Shown here: in pieces, positions 54,440-64,000 of the stretch | Layout: each line of letters starts with the position of its first letter | Position numbering within the stretch: the stretch's first letter is position 1 | The notes under the pieces: model-generated | Database searches by the model: none | What the model was told of the DNA's origin: nothing | Seen by the model: the letters and a program-made list of their open reading frames with translations, nothing else | Position numbers and translations under genes: made by a program | From: Providencia rettgeri | GTDB taxonomy: Bacteria; Pseudomonadota; Gammaproteobacteria; Enterobacterales; Enterobacteriaceae | Assembly (NCBI RefSeq): GCF_013702265.1 | Contig: NZ_CP059348.1 | Span: forward strand, 3,534,001 to 3,598,000 | Length of the DNA: 64,000 nucleotides | Reading direction: 5' to 3'

Positions 54440-54480
54440 TTAAACAAATCACTCTGAATAGGTGTAAATAAAGATAAATA

Positions 54481-54518
54481 ATCACCCGATATTTCGATAT
54501 CAATCATAATCGGGTGAT
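54481..54518 (+). terminator. Hairpin after the alpha-glucosidase gene
   Basis: atcacccgat (54481-54490) pairs perfectly with atcgggtgat (54509-54518) around an 18-base loop. A/T-rich DNA follows but no strong T-run. Confidence 0.65.
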
Positions 54519-54717
54519 AGTTATTAAATTAAGCATTTAATTACGTTGAGTATTATTAATTGATAACTTAATAATACTATTCAAAAACAAATCAACTCAT
54601 TGTTAAATAACGAATTTAATAACTTTTAAAGCTAAATATGTGAAGCCTATCAAATACAAATTAAATAATTTAAGTAAAGTTTAAATTGCTCATTTCACTT
54701 TTCTTGAGGTTATTTAT
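54519..54717 (+). promoter_or_regulatory. Leader region of the glycogen operon
   Basis: These 199 bases of AT-rich DNA have no open frame. They must contain the glg promoter and the TTGAGG ribosome site at 54704-54709. No frame encoding the missing N-terminal domain of GlgB is present. Confidence 0.5.
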
Positions 54718-56730
54718 TTGCCAACTAATAATCGCGAAGTTATTTCTCAAATAACTTCAGGGCGTCGTTCTGCTGAAATACCTTCCGCAGAAACCCAAGC
54801 AATTAAAAAGCACACTGATGGCTTTGGCACTCTCATTCGTGACATAGATGGCTGGCTACTGGCAGAAGGCACCCATCTACGTCCCTATGAATGTCTTGGT
54901 GCCCACCCCGTCAACTTCGACGGTGTTGATGGGGTGATTTTTTCTTTATGGGCGCCCAATGCTCAACGGGTCTCAGTTGTTGGCGAATTTAATCAGTGGG
55001 ATGGGCGTATTCACCCAATGACATTGCGCCATGAGGTGGGTATTTGGGAACGGTTTATTCCTGAAGCCAAACTCGGACAGGCGTATAAATATGAATTACA
55101 AGATAACCGAGGCTATATACGGGTCAAAGCCGACCCTTACGCACTGAAAAGTGTGCTATTTCCCCATGTAGAATCAGTGATAACGGCCTTGCCAGACAAA
55201 CAAACACCGCCCCACTCCACTACTGCAAGTTCGCCACTTTCCGCGCCAATCTCAATTTACGAAGTGCATTTAGGCTCTTGGCGCCGTCACCCGCACAACA
55301 ATGGCTGGCTAAGCTACCGACAACTGGGGGAGCAACTTATTCCTTATGTGGCGGAAATGGGGTTTACCCATCTGGAGCTGCTGCCCATCAACGAACACCC
55401 GTTTGATGGCTCTTGGGGCTACCAACCTATCGGACTCTATTCCCCAACCTACCGTTTTGGTGGCGTTGAGGATTTTCTCTACTTGATTCAAACCGCCCAC
55501 CAGCATCACCTTAAAGTGATCCTCGATTGGGTACCTGCCCATTTTCCCAATGATGAATATGGGTTAATCCAATTTGATGGTACCGCGCTGTATGAATATG
55601 CGGATCCGCGCGAAGGCGTCCACCAAAACTGGCATACCTTGATTTATAACTACAGCCGCTATGAAGTGGCTAACTTTTTGGCAGGCAATGCCCTCTATTG
55701 GCTAGAGCGTTTTGGTGTCGATGGGCTGCGTGTCGATGCGGTTAGCTCAATGATCTACCGCGATTACAGCCGCGAAGAAGGAGAATGGGTACCCAACAAA
55801 TGGGGTGGCAAAGAGAACCTCGAAGCTCTCGATTTTCTACGTTATACCAACCAAATTGTTCAACAGAACTGCCCCCATGCGTTAATGATAGCCGAAGAGT
55901 CAACCGCCTTTCCCAATGTCACAGGCTCTGTTGAAAATCACGGTTTAGGTTTTGATTTCAAATGGGATTTAGGCTGGATGCACGACACTCTGCGCTATAT
56001 GTCCCTTGACCCGATTTACCGCCAATATCATCACCAACAAATGACCTTTGGTATGTTTTACGCCCACAAAGAACACTTCGTTTTACCTCTTTCCCACGAT
56101 GAAGTGGTACATGGCAAAGGGTCACTTCTCAGCAAAATGTCGGGCGATACATGGCAAAAATTTGCCAATTTACGAGCTTATTATGGATTTATGTGGGGTC
56201 ATCCCGGTAAAAAATTGTTGTTTATGGGAGGAGAATTCGCCCAAGGGCGAGAGTGGGATCACGACACGGGGCTAGATTGGCATTTACTGAACCCTGAATA
56301 TGATGGCTGGCATACCGGTGTACAGCACCTTGTACGCGATTTAAATCACTGTTATCAGCAGCATCCACCTCTGTACCAGCTCGACGATTCCCCACAAGGC
56401 TTCGAATGGTTGGTCGTTGATGACCATCAAAATTCAGTATTCGCCTTTGTACGGCGCGATGCTAACAATCATGAAATTCTGGTGGTCGCCAACTTCACCC
56501 CCGTTCCCCGCGAAAACTACCGCATTGGCGTTCACCAATCGGCTTGCTACCAAGAAATTATCAATACCGATTCTCACTATTATCGTGGCAGTAATGTGGG
56601 CAATCAGGGGGCAATATCCACCCAGCAAATAGCGGCTCACGGTAAAAATCACTCCCTAAATATTACGCTTCCCCCTTTGGCTACCCTGTATTTGAAACGG
56701 GCGGATTTGGAAACGGGAGGCACCGAATGA
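54718..56730 (+). CDS. glgB: 1,4-alpha-glucan branching enzyme GlgB, short form without the first N-terminal domain
   Basis: GlgB adds alpha-1,6 branches to glycogen. It has 670 residues against about 728 in E. coli. The CBM48 domain ([20 protein letters not shown]) starts near residue 79, and the GH13 core has [12 protein letters not shown] (nucleophile Asp), AEESTAFPN (acid/base Glu) and [12 protein letters not shown] (Asp). The N1 domain normally present before [20 protein letters not shown] is missing and replaced by about 35 unrelated residues. No Met occurs early; TTG at 54718 with GAGG eight bases upstream is the only reasonable start. First gene of glgBXCAP. Confidence 0.92.
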   Translation: MPTNNREVISQITSGRRSAEIPSAETQAIKKHTDGFGTLIRDIDGWLLAEGTHLRPYECLGAHPVNFDGVDGVIFSLWAPNAQRVSVVGEFNQWDGRIHPMTLRHEVGIWERFIPEAKLGQAYKYELQDNRGYIRVKADPYALKSVLFPHVESVITALPDKQTPPHSTTASSPLSAPISIYEVHLGSWRRHPHNNGWLSYRQLGEQLIPYVAEMGFTHLELLPINEHPFDGSWGYQPIGLYSPTYRFGGVEDFLYLIQTAHQHHLKVILDWVPAHFPNDEYGLIQFDGTALYEYADPREGVHQNWHTLIYNYSRYEVANFLAGNALYWLERFGVDGLRVDAVSSMIYRDYSREEGEWVPNKWGGKENLEALDFLRYTNQIVQQNCPHALMIAEESTAFPNVTGSVENHGLGFDFKWDLGWMHDTLRYMSLDPIYRQYHHQQMTFGMFYAHKEHFVLPLSHDEVVHGKGSLLSKMSGDTWQKFANLRAYYGFMWGHPGKKLLFMGGEFAQGREWDHDTGLDWHLLNPEYDGWHTGVQHLVRDLNHCYQQHPPLYQLDDSPQGFEWLVVDDHQNSVFAFVRRDANNHEILVVANFTPVPRENYRIGVHQSACYQEIINTDSHYYRGSNVGNQGAISTQQIAAHGKNHSLNITLPPLATLYLKRADLETGGTE

Positions 56731-58673
56731 CACATTTTAATTTTCGGCAAGGTCACGCTTCCCCCCTTGGCAGCCACATGGACGAACACGGCGTCAATTT
56801 TGCGGTCTATAGCGAACATGCAGAACACATTGACCTGTGCGTGTTGGACTCACTTGGTGATGAAACTCGTTACTCGCTCTATCGGGGGAATAACCATATT
56901 TGGCATGGTTATTTAATGGGGGCAAAAGCGGGTCTGCATTATGGTTATCGCGCCAGCGGGAAATGGGAACCGCAAGCAGGATTATTTTTTGATGAGGCCC
57001 ACTTACTGATTGACCCTTACAGCCGCGAACTCAGTGGTAAACAGCATCCTTACTCCGTCATCAGCCATGACCCGTATGACTGGCAAGGGGATACGCCTCT
57101 TCATACTCCATGGTCAAAAACCGTGATTTATGAAACCCATGTTCGGGGGCTTACCATGCTACACCCTGACATTCCGCCAGCCCTGCGTGGTAGCTATGCG
57201 GCTCTCGCACACCCTTGCATAGTCCAGCATTTAACGCGACTTGGTGTAACGGCACTGGAGCTGCTCCCTGTGCAATTTCATCTGGATGAACCGCGATTAC
57301 AGGCTAAAAATCTCACTAATTATTGGGGCTATAACACGCTGGCACCGTTTGCGATTGAGCCTCAGCATTGGTCTGGGCAAGCAGGCTCTACGCCACTGCG
57401 TGAGTTTCGCGATATGGTCAAAGCCCTGCATCGTGCTGGCATTGAAGTTATCCTCGATATTGTGTTTAACCACACGGCCGAATTAGACCGCTCAGGGCCT
57501 TGCTTATCGTTTAGAGGGTTAGATAACCCCACCTATTACTGGTTAAGTGAAAATGGCGAATATGCAGATTGGGCGGGCTGCGGCAATACATTGAAATTGT
57601 TCCACCCCACCGTAAGCCAATGGGTGCTGGACTGCCTGCATTTTTGGGCAATTGAATGCCATGTTGATGGCTTTCGTTTTGATTTATCCACGATATTGGG
57701 GAGAACTCCGGAATTTAATTCCCATGCTCCACTGCTTAAGGTTATCTGCCAAGACCCCATTCTTGGGCAGCTTAAGTTGATTGCCGAACCTTGGGATCTC
57801 GCCAACAACGGTTACCAACTGGGGCAATTTCCACTGCCTTTTGCCGAATGGAATGACCAATTTCGCAATGATTGCCGTCGTGCTGTTTTGTATCAAGATA
57901 TTCCTATCGGTACCTTGGCAAGTCGCCTTGCAGGCTCGCGGGACTGCTTTTTACAGAATGATCGTCCTAGTTTTGTTTCAATTAACCACATCACCGCACA
58001 CGATGGCTTTACCCTGCAAGATTTGGTCAGTTTTAATCACAAGCATAACCATGCTAACGGTGAAAATAACCAAGATGGTACCAACCACAACAACAGTCAT
58101 AATCATGGTTTTGAAGGGTTAAATGCCCCCGAGAAAATAGCGCGGGAACGCCAAAAGAGCCAGCGTCATTTATTAAGTTTGCTGTTCTTGTCATTAGGCA
58201 CTCCGATGCTACGTGCAGGAGATGAATTAGGGCATAGCCAACAAGGGAATAATAACGCTTATTGCCAAGATAACCCGATAAGCTGGCTTAACTGGCAGGA
58301 AGCCGATCACTCGCTTATGGAATTTACCGCACAACTCGCCGCATTGCGCCAGCAGATCCCTGCACTGACGTCGGGGCAATGGTGGCATTCACTGCCACCC
58401 CATAAAACCGTTGAGTGGCTAAATGCCCAAGGCTCCCCCATAACCCTTGAACAGTGGCAGCAATCATGCCCCATGCAAGTGTTACTTTCTGGTCAATGGC
58501 TATTACTGATTAATTTCACTGAGCAGCCCCATTCACTCACGCTTCCCGAGGGGAATTGGCACCCTGTCCCGCCTTTTCATTTCCACTTGCTTAGCTCTAT
58601 TCCCCCAAAAACCTTCGTGGTCATGCAGCGCCACGAATTTTCGCAAAGTGCCATTAAGGAATTGATATGTTAG
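56727..58673 (+). CDS. glgX: Glycogen debranching enzyme GlgX
   Basis: GlgX removes short branches left by glycogen phosphorylase. The 648 residues are close to the E. coli length. CBM48 N-terminal region ([19 protein letters not shown]), [28 protein letters not shown] (nucleophile Asp), LIAEPWDL (acid/base Glu) and [17 protein letters not shown] (Asp) are all present. The ATG overlaps the glgB stop by four bases. Confidence 0.94.
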   Translation: MTHFNFRQGHASPLGSHMDEHGVNFAVYSEHAEHIDLCVLDSLGDETRYSLYRGNNHIWHGYLMGAKAGLHYGYRASGKWEPQAGLFFDEAHLLIDPYSRELSGKQHPYSVISHDPYDWQGDTPLHTPWSKTVIYETHVRGLTMLHPDIPPALRGSYAALAHPCIVQHLTRLGVTALELLPVQFHLDEPRLQAKNLTNYWGYNTLAPFAIEPQHWSGQAGSTPLREFRDMVKALHRAGIEVILDIVFNHTAELDRSGPCLSFRGLDNPTYYWLSENGEYADWAGCGNTLKLFHPTVSQWVLDCLHFWAIECHVDGFRFDLSTILGRTPEFNSHAPLLKVICQDPILGQLKLIAEPWDLANNGYQLGQFPLPFAEWNDQFRNDCRRAVLYQDIPIGTLASRLAGSRDCFLQNDRPSFVSINHITAHDGFTLQDLVSFNHKHNHANGENNQDGTNHNNSHNHGFEGLNAPEKIARERQKSQRHLLSLLFLSLGTPMLRAGDELGHSQQGNNNAYCQDNPISWLNWQEADHSLMEFTAQLAALRQQIPALTSGQWWHSLPPHKTVEWLNAQGSPITLEQWQQSCPMQVLLSGQWLLLINFTEQPHSLTLPEGNWHPVPPFHFHLLSSIPPKTFVVMQRHEFSQSAIKELIC

Positions 58674-59977
58674 AGAAAATGCCTTTTTATGCCTACCCAA
58701 ATTCTATTTCGAGGCAACTATTAGCCAAAGAACTTCCGAGCAATACGGTTGCGCTTATCTTGGCGGGTGGTAAAGGCTCTCGTCTCAAAGCCCTGACTCA
58801 GAAGCAGCCAAAACCTTCACTCCACTTTGGCGGGAAATTTCGAATTATTGATTTCACCTTATCTAACTGTATTAATTCCGGTATTTATCGCGTCGGTATA
58901 CTGACCCAATACTATTCCCATCACTTAATCCAACATATTCAGCACAGTTGGTCATTTCTAAACGGAAAAACCAATGAATTTATTGAAATTTTCCCTGCTC
59001 AACAGAAACAGGATGCCGAAGATTGGTACCAAGGTACTGCCGATGCCATCTTTCAAAATCTCGATGTGATTAGCCAATATCAAGCCAAATACATCATTGT
59101 GTTAGCCGGGGATCATATTTACAAAATGGATTATTCACGCATGTTGCTCGACCATGTAGAAAAAGGGAGCCAATGCACGGTGGCCTGTATTGAAGTGCCC
59201 TGTAGCCAAGCGTCTGAATTTGGCATCATGGACATTAACGATGACGAAAAAATAATTAATTTTATTGAAAAGCCTCAATTTCCCCCATCGATGCCGGGGA
59301 AGCCTTATGTCGCATTAGCCAGTATGGGCGTTTATGTTTTTGATGCCCAATACCTCTACCAATTACTTTCTGAAGAGCAGCAACAGCAGAATACACAGCA
59401 TGATTTTGGTAAAAACTTAATCCCTAAAGCGGTACAGCAAGGCAAAGCTTGGGCGCACCCGTTTAGCCGCTCCTGTGTCTATTCTGATTTTAATATAGGT
59501 GCATCTCCCTACTGGCGCGACGTAGGCACCATTGATGCCTACTGGAACGCCAATATTGATTTAGTTTCAGCGAAGCCCGCACTGGATATGTATGATCCCC
59601 ATTGGTCGATTCGGACGGGTCACTCCCCATTAGCACCCGCTCGGTTTATTCAAGGTGAGTCACAGCAGCCCCCTCAGATTACCAACACATTGATTAATGC
59701 AGGCTCCATCGTCGAAGATGCCAAAATTGCTAACTCCGTAATTTTCCAAAATGTCCGCGTGAATGCTCACAGCCAACTCAATGCCTGTGTGATCCTCCCC
59801 GATGTCTCTATTGGATATGCCTGCCGCTTACAACGCTGCATTATCGATAGCGGCTGTGTGTTACCCAACAAACTGGTGATTGGTGAAGATCCACAATGGG
59901 ATGCCCAACATTTCTACCGCTCGGAAGGTGGCGTCGTCCTTGTCACTCAAACAATGCTCGATAACCTTGCCGCTTAA
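58667..59977 (+). CDS. glgC: Glucose-1-phosphate adenylyltransferase GlgC
   Basis: GlgC makes ADP-glucose, the committed step of glycogen synthesis. The 436 residues have the nucleotide-binding [31 protein letters not shown] with the allosteric Lys (fructose bisphosphate site in E. coli), the substrate-binding [15 protein letters not shown], and a C-terminal left-handed helix ([18 protein letters not shown]). The ATG lies within the last seven bases of glgX; AAGGA precedes it. Confidence 0.95.
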   Translation: MLEKMPFYAYPNSISRQLLAKELPSNTVALILAGGKGSRLKALTQKQPKPSLHFGGKFRIIDFTLSNCINSGIYRVGILTQYYSHHLIQHIQHSWSFLNGKTNEFIEIFPAQQKQDAEDWYQGTADAIFQNLDVISQYQAKYIIVLAGDHIYKMDYSRMLLDHVEKGSQCTVACIEVPCSQASEFGIMDINDDEKIINFIEKPQFPPSMPGKPYVALASMGVYVFDAQYLYQLLSEEQQQQNTQHDFGKNLIPKAVQQGKAWAHPFSRSCVYSDFNIGASPYWRDVGTIDAYWNANIDLVSAKPALDMYDPHWSIRTGHSPLAPARFIQGESQQPPQITNTLINAGSIVEDAKIANSVIFQNVRVNAHSQLNACVILPDVSIGYACRLQRCIIDSGCVLPNKLVIGEDPQWDAQHFYRSEGGVVLVTQTMLDNLAA

Positions 59978-59988
59978 AGGAGACTCAG

Positions 59989-61491
59989 ATGCGCGTACTT
60001 CATGCTGGCTCAGAATTATTTCCACTGCTAAAAACAGGCGGCTTAGCGGATGTGCTCGGCGCATTACCTCAAGCTCAAATCGCTGAAGGGGCGGATGTCC
60101 GTATCGTATTACCCGGTTTTCCTGCGCTACTGGATGCCGTTCATCACACCTTGGTTGGCAACCATATCAATACATTTGCAGGCCCCATCACTCTGCGTTT
60201 TGGCCATTATGATGGCGTCGGCCTCTATTTAATTGACGCCCCGCATCTCTATCAGCGTACAGGTAGCCCCTACCACGACAATAATCAACAAGAATACAGG
60301 GACAACTATCTGCGCTTTGCTTTATTAGGCTGGATAAGCAGCGAACTTGCCTGCGGTTTTGATGCCGATTGGCGACCCGACATTATTCACGCCCACGACT
60401 GGCATGCGGGACTATGCGCCGCCTATCTCGCCGCCAAAAATTACCCTGTTCCTTGCGTATTTACCGTTCATAATCTGGCTTACCAAGGGCTATTTTCGGC
60501 AATCCATTTTCCTGAGTTGCAGCTGCCTAACGGATTTTATTCCCCCGAAGGCCTAGAATTTTATGGGCAAATTTCCTACCTCAAAGCGGGGCTGTTCTAC
60601 GCCAATAAAATCACCTTTGTCAGTCCCACTTATGCCAAAGAAGTTACCACTCCTGAATACGGTTATGGGCTCGCCAATTTACTTAAGCTGCGCCAATCTC
60701 AAGAGGATATTTTGGGGATCTTAAACGGCGTGGATTACCAAGTTTGGGATCCACAGCTTGACCCGTTGATCCCCCATAATTACGGGCGGCAAAATATGCT
60801 CGGCAAAGCCATCAGTAAAATGACCCACCAACGAGAAAACAAACTTAATGTCACCGATAAAGTGCCATTATTCGGTGTTGTCAGCCGCCTCAGTACACAA
60901 AAGGGATTAGACCTCTTGCTGGAAGTGATCCCCGATTTGTTGCACCAAGGCGGACAATTGTCAGTCTTAGGCAGTGGCGATGCTGATTTACAGCAGGCCT
61001 TTGAGCAACTTGCCGACCAATTCCCAAAACAGGTTTCTGTCCTTATTGGCTATGACGAACCCCACGCCCATAAATTGATTGCTGCCGCTGATGTGATTGT
61101 GGTGCCTAGCCGCTACGAACCTTGTGGGCTAACCCAACTTTATGGTCTGAAATATGGCACTCTCCCACTGGTTCGCCACACAGGCGGGCTAGCCGATACT
61201 GTCACCGATTGCTCCCTCGAAAATTTGGCAGATCGCACAGCAACCGGTTTTGTCTTTCATGACTATCACGGTTATCGCTCCCACCATGGAAAAGCTACCG
61301 AACTCAATGATGCTGTACGTCGCGTTTTCGCTCTGTGGAATGAACCGACTCGCTGGAAACGCGTACGCCGCCAAGGTATGCAGATGAATTTTAGCTGGCA
61401 ATCTTCCGCCCAAAAATACCTTGTGCTTTACCAGAACTTAATTGAGCCAACGCTCCATTCCCCAACGATTGAAGGTGCTAACCATGAATGA
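59989..61491 (+). CDS. glgA: Glycogen synthase GlgA
   Basis: GlgA (GT5) transfers glucose from ADP-glucose to glycogen. It has 500 residues, about 23 more than E. coli GlgA; the extra length is mainly in the His-rich loop near 410-430 and the C-terminus. ADP-glucose-binding KTGGLADV near the N-terminus, [24 protein letters not shown] and [30 protein letters not shown] are conserved. AAAGGAG precedes the ATG, 11 bases after glgC. The stop region overlaps glgP by eight bases. Confidence 0.95.
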   Translation: MRVLHAGSELFPLLKTGGLADVLGALPQAQIAEGADVRIVLPGFPALLDAVHHTLVGNHINTFAGPITLRFGHYDGVGLYLIDAPHLYQRTGSPYHDNNQQEYRDNYLRFALLGWISSELACGFDADWRPDIIHAHDWHAGLCAAYLAAKNYPVPCVFTVHNLAYQGLFSAIHFPELQLPNGFYSPEGLEFYGQISYLKAGLFYANKITFVSPTYAKEVTTPEYGYGLANLLKLRQSQEDILGILNGVDYQVWDPQLDPLIPHNYGRQNMLGKAISKMTHQRENKLNVTDKVPLFGVVSRLSTQKGLDLLLEVIPDLLHQGGQLSVLGSGDADLQQAFEQLADQFPKQVSVLIGYDEPHAHKLIAAADVIVVPSRYEPCGLTQLYGLKYGTLPLVRHTGGLADTVTDCSLENLADRTATGFVFHDYHGYRSHHGKATELNDAVRRVFALWNEPTRWKRVRRQGMQMNFSWQSSAQKYLVLYQNLIEPTLHSPTIEGANHE

Positions 61492-63928
61492 TCCATTTAC
61501 CATCCAAAATCGCGAGCAGCGGATCAACACCCTGATCGACTCCATTCAAACCAAACTGAAGTTTATGATTGGCAAAGACCCCATTATTGCCACCCAACAT
61601 GATTGGCTCAATGCCATCTCCTACGCTATCCGCGACTTAACCGTTGACCGTTGGTTACGTGCTATTCGCCGTTCTCTATCTCAATCGGATCGTGCGGTTG
61701 CCTATCTTTCAATGGAGTTTCTGATTGGCCGCACCCTTTCCAATACTTTATTAAATTTAGGCATGTACGAAGATGTGGCTGATGCGTTGAAAAAAATGGG
61801 CTTTGAACTAAGTGCTATTTTAGAAGAAGAGGATGACCCCGGTTTAGGCAATGGCGGTTTAGGGCGTCTTGCCGCCTGCTTTCTAGATTCTCTCGCTACC
61901 TTAAAAATTCCTTCCGTTGGATTTGGAATTCGCTACGAATATGGCATGTTTCAGCAAAATATTATTGATGGTCAACAAGTTGAATCCACTGACCGCTGGT
62001 TACAATATGGTAATGCATGGGAGTTTCCGCGCTATAACCTTAGCTACAAAGTCCGCTTTGCCGGCCGCCTTCAACAAGAAGGTAAAATCGTTCGTTGGGT
62101 GGAAACTGAAGAAGTGCTTGCTCGCGCCTATGACCAAATCGTGATGGGCTATGGCTGCGACGCCACCAACACCCTACGCCTATGGTCTGCCCATGCCACG
62201 AATGAAATGAACATCAACAAATTTAACCAAGGGGAATACTCGGCCGCCGTTGAAGATAAAAATTTTTCTGAGAATGTCTCCCGTGTGCTCTACCCCAATG
62301 ATTCTACGGAATCAGGGAAAATTTTGCGTCTTGGGCAAGAGTATTTTCTTGTATCAGCAACCTTGCAAAATATCCTCGATGTCCATTACCGAGTCCATGG
62401 CACGTTGAGTAATCTTGCCGATAAAGTGGCAATCCATCTAAATGATACCCACCCCGTTTTAGCCATTCCTGAACTGATGCGCTTGCTTATCGATGAGCAC
62501 GAATATGAGTGGGAAGCCGCATGGCAAATGAGTGAAAGAATCTTTTCCTACACCAATCACACTCTGATGGGAGAAGCATTAGAACGATGGTCTGTGGACC
62601 TTCTCGGGCGATTGCTCCCTCGCCATCTACAAATTATCTTTGAAATAAACGACCACTTTCTCACTGAGATCAAACAGCGTTACCCCAATAACCCAGAACT
62701 TTTAACCCGCCTATCTCTGATTGATGAATCCCATGGACGCTATGTTCGCATGGCATGGCTTGCCGTCGTGGGTAGCTACCAAATAAATGGTGTGTCAAAG
62801 CTGCATTCTGAGCTCATGACTCAAGAAATTTTCGCTGATTTTGCCAAAGTATTTCCTAAGCGTTTTAGCAATATCACCAATGGCATTACCCCACGCCGCT
62901 GGCTGGCGTTGTGCAATAAACCCCTGGCAAGCTTGATTGATGAAACCATCGGTGAAAGTTGGCGGGAAGATCTCACAGAGCTTTCGCGCCTACAGCAACG
63001 CACCGATTTTCCTCTATTTATTGAGCGGTTAAAAACCTGCAAATTAGAAAACAAAGTTGCTCTCGCCGACTATATCGCTAAAAACGTCAATATCATCGTC
63101 GACCCTCACGCTATGTTCGATGTACAAATTAAACGTATTCATGAATATAAACGCCAATTACTCAATATCTTGCAAGTCATTGGACGCTACCAGCGTATCT
63201 TGCAACTTCCCGAAAAAAATTGGGTTCCGCGCGTGGTGATTTTTTCAGGAAAAGCCGCCTCATCCTACGTTAACGCCAAAATGATTATCCGACTCATCAA
63301 TGATATCGCTAACGTGATTAACCATGACGCCCGAATCAAAAACCGCTTAAAAGTGATTTTTATTCCAAATTACAGCGTGAGCTTAGCGGAGTTAATTATT
63401 CCCGCCACCGACTTATCTGAGCAGATATCCCTTGCAGGAACTGAAGCTTCTGGAACAGGTAATATGAAATTTGCCCTCAATGGCGCATTGACCATCGGCA
63501 CATTAGACGGTGCTAATATTGAAATTCGCGAACATGTTGGCGAAGACAATATGTTTATCTTTGGGCATACCGCCGAGCAAGTTAACGCGATTCGCACACA
63601 AGGCTATGACCCACGAAAGATTTACCAAGATCATGAAGATCTGCACAATGTCCTCAATTCCCTCGTTTCGGGCATTTTCAGCCCTGATGACCCTAACCGC
63701 TATTACCCGCTTTATGATTCTCTGATTAATTTTGGCGATCATTACCAATTGCTTGCCGATTACCACTCTTACGTTCAAGCCCAAGATGCCGTCGATAAGC
63801 TATACCAAAACCCAACGTTATGGACGCAAAAAACCCTCAATAATATTGCTAATATGGGCTATTTCTCTTCCGATAGAACCATAAATGAATATGTTGAAAA
63901 GATATGGCGAATGAAACCCACTCAGTGA
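61484..63928 (+). CDS. glgP: Glycogen phosphorylase GlgP
   Basis: GlgP releases glucose 1-phosphate from glycogen chain ends. The 814 residues match the E. coli length. PLP-enzyme motifs are [21 protein letters not shown] near 120, [24 protein letters not shown] and the PLP Lys in [20 protein letters not shown] near 665. I chose ATG 61484 because AAGGTG precedes it; it overlaps glgA by eight bases, in keeping with the rest of the operon. Last visible gene of the operon. Confidence 0.95.
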   Translation: MNDPFTIQNREQRINTLIDSIQTKLKFMIGKDPIIATQHDWLNAISYAIRDLTVDRWLRAIRRSLSQSDRAVAYLSMEFLIGRTLSNTLLNLGMYEDVADALKKMGFELSAILEEEDDPGLGNGGLGRLAACFLDSLATLKIPSVGFGIRYEYGMFQQNIIDGQQVESTDRWLQYGNAWEFPRYNLSYKVRFAGRLQQEGKIVRWVETEEVLARAYDQIVMGYGCDATNTLRLWSAHATNEMNINKFNQGEYSAAVEDKNFSENVSRVLYPNDSTESGKILRLGQEYFLVSATLQNILDVHYRVHGTLSNLADKVAIHLNDTHPVLAIPELMRLLIDEHEYEWEAAWQMSERIFSYTNHTLMGEALERWSVDLLGRLLPRHLQIIFEINDHFLTEIKQRYPNNPELLTRLSLIDESHGRYVRMAWLAVVGSYQINGVSKLHSELMTQEIFADFAKVFPKRFSNITNGITPRRWLALCNKPLASLIDETIGESWREDLTELSRLQQRTDFPLFIERLKTCKLENKVALADYIAKNVNIIVDPHAMFDVQIKRIHEYKRQLLNILQVIGRYQRILQLPEKNWVPRVVIFSGKAASSYVNAKMIIRLINDIANVINHDARIKNRLKVIFIPNYSVSLAELIIPATDLSEQISLAGTEASGTGNMKFALNGALTIGTLDGANIEIREHVGEDNMFIFGHTAEQVNAIRTQGYDPRKIYQDHEDLHNVLNSLVSGIFSPDDPNRYYPLYDSLINFGDHYQLLADYHSYVQAQDAVDKLYQNPTLWTQKTLNNIANMGYFSSDRTINEYVEKIWRMKPTQ

Positions 63929-64000
63929 AATAAAAAATATGATTAAACAGCCCAAAGATTTAACGTAAATACTCGTATCAGGTTTAAAACTTTGAAGATC
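63929..64000. other. Sequence after glgP, window end
   Basis: These 72 bases follow the glgP stop. No convincing terminator or gene start is visible. Confidence 0.4.

Overview
The window looks like a chromosomal segment of a gamma-proteobacterium of the family Morganellaceae, most likely Providencia or a close relative. Three things suggest this: a membrane L-amino acid deaminase (a hallmark of the Proteus-Providencia-Morganella group), enterobacterial-type ugp, pot and glg operons with near-normal protein lengths, and a fairly AT-rich base composition with very AT-rich spacers. The species assignment is an inference. I saw no rRNA, tRNA, CRISPR array or insertion sequence.

Layout. 1-1.6 kb: the C-terminal part of an autotransporter whose start lies outside the window. 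1.7-2.7 kb: an Rpn/YhgA-type PD-(D/E)XK nuclease gene with a candidate intragenic small ORF. 2.8-8 kb: the glycerol-3-phosphate operon ugpBAECQ on the minus strand, preceded by a striking 11-bp-periodic array of Pho-box half sites. 8.4-10 kb: an AbgT-type transporter. 10.4-12 kb: yhdN, an AraC regulator and csaA. 12-23.2 kb: a 13-gene minus-strand cluster for anaerobic choline breakdown inside a bacterial microcompartment. It runs three BMC-H shell genes, aldehyde dehydrogenase, BMC-P vertex, alcohol dehydrogenase, the long form of choline TMA-lyase CutC, its activase CutD, a further BMC-H, PduL-type phosphotransacylase, a flavoprotein-like protein and two SMR transporters. 23.8-26.7 kb: a MarT/FidL-like pair, a TetR regulator with a clear dyad operator, and an FMN reductase. 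26.7-30.7 kb: potABCD (spermidine/putrescine uptake). 31.5-33.1 kb: class I fumarase. 33.2-34.6 kb: an exported polysaccharide deacetylase.

34.8-44.2 kb is a pentose locus: a divergent AraD-type 4-epimerase, a DeoR regulator, a sugar ABC importer (binding protein, double ATPase, two permeases), a UlaE/SgbU-like 3-epimerase and a LyxK-like kinase. The enzymes together suggest L-xylulose (or a precursor) is converted to D-xylulose 5-phosphate. About 0.9 kb of AT-rich non-coding DNA follows. 45.1-47.1 kb: the L-amino acid deaminase followed by a RidA-family protein that carries a signal peptide. 47.3-48.8 kb: an unrecognised 488-residue membrane protein. 48.9-52.5 kb: an iron-siderophore ABC importer behind a candidate Fur box. 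52.7 kb to the end: a GH13 alpha-glucosidase and the glycogen operon glgBXCAP, in which GlgB starts with TTG and lacks the usual first N-terminal domain.

Most operons are tightly packed, with ATGA overlaps. Several carry a strong hairpin just after a highly expressed gene (ugpB, the sugar-binding protein, cutC, the deaminase), which may set unequal expression along the transcript. I found no wholly new system. The most interesting leads are the Rpn intragenic ORF, the internally duplicated CutC, the deaminase plus exported RidA pair, the hairpin hiding the AraC ribosome-binding site, and the Pho-box array.
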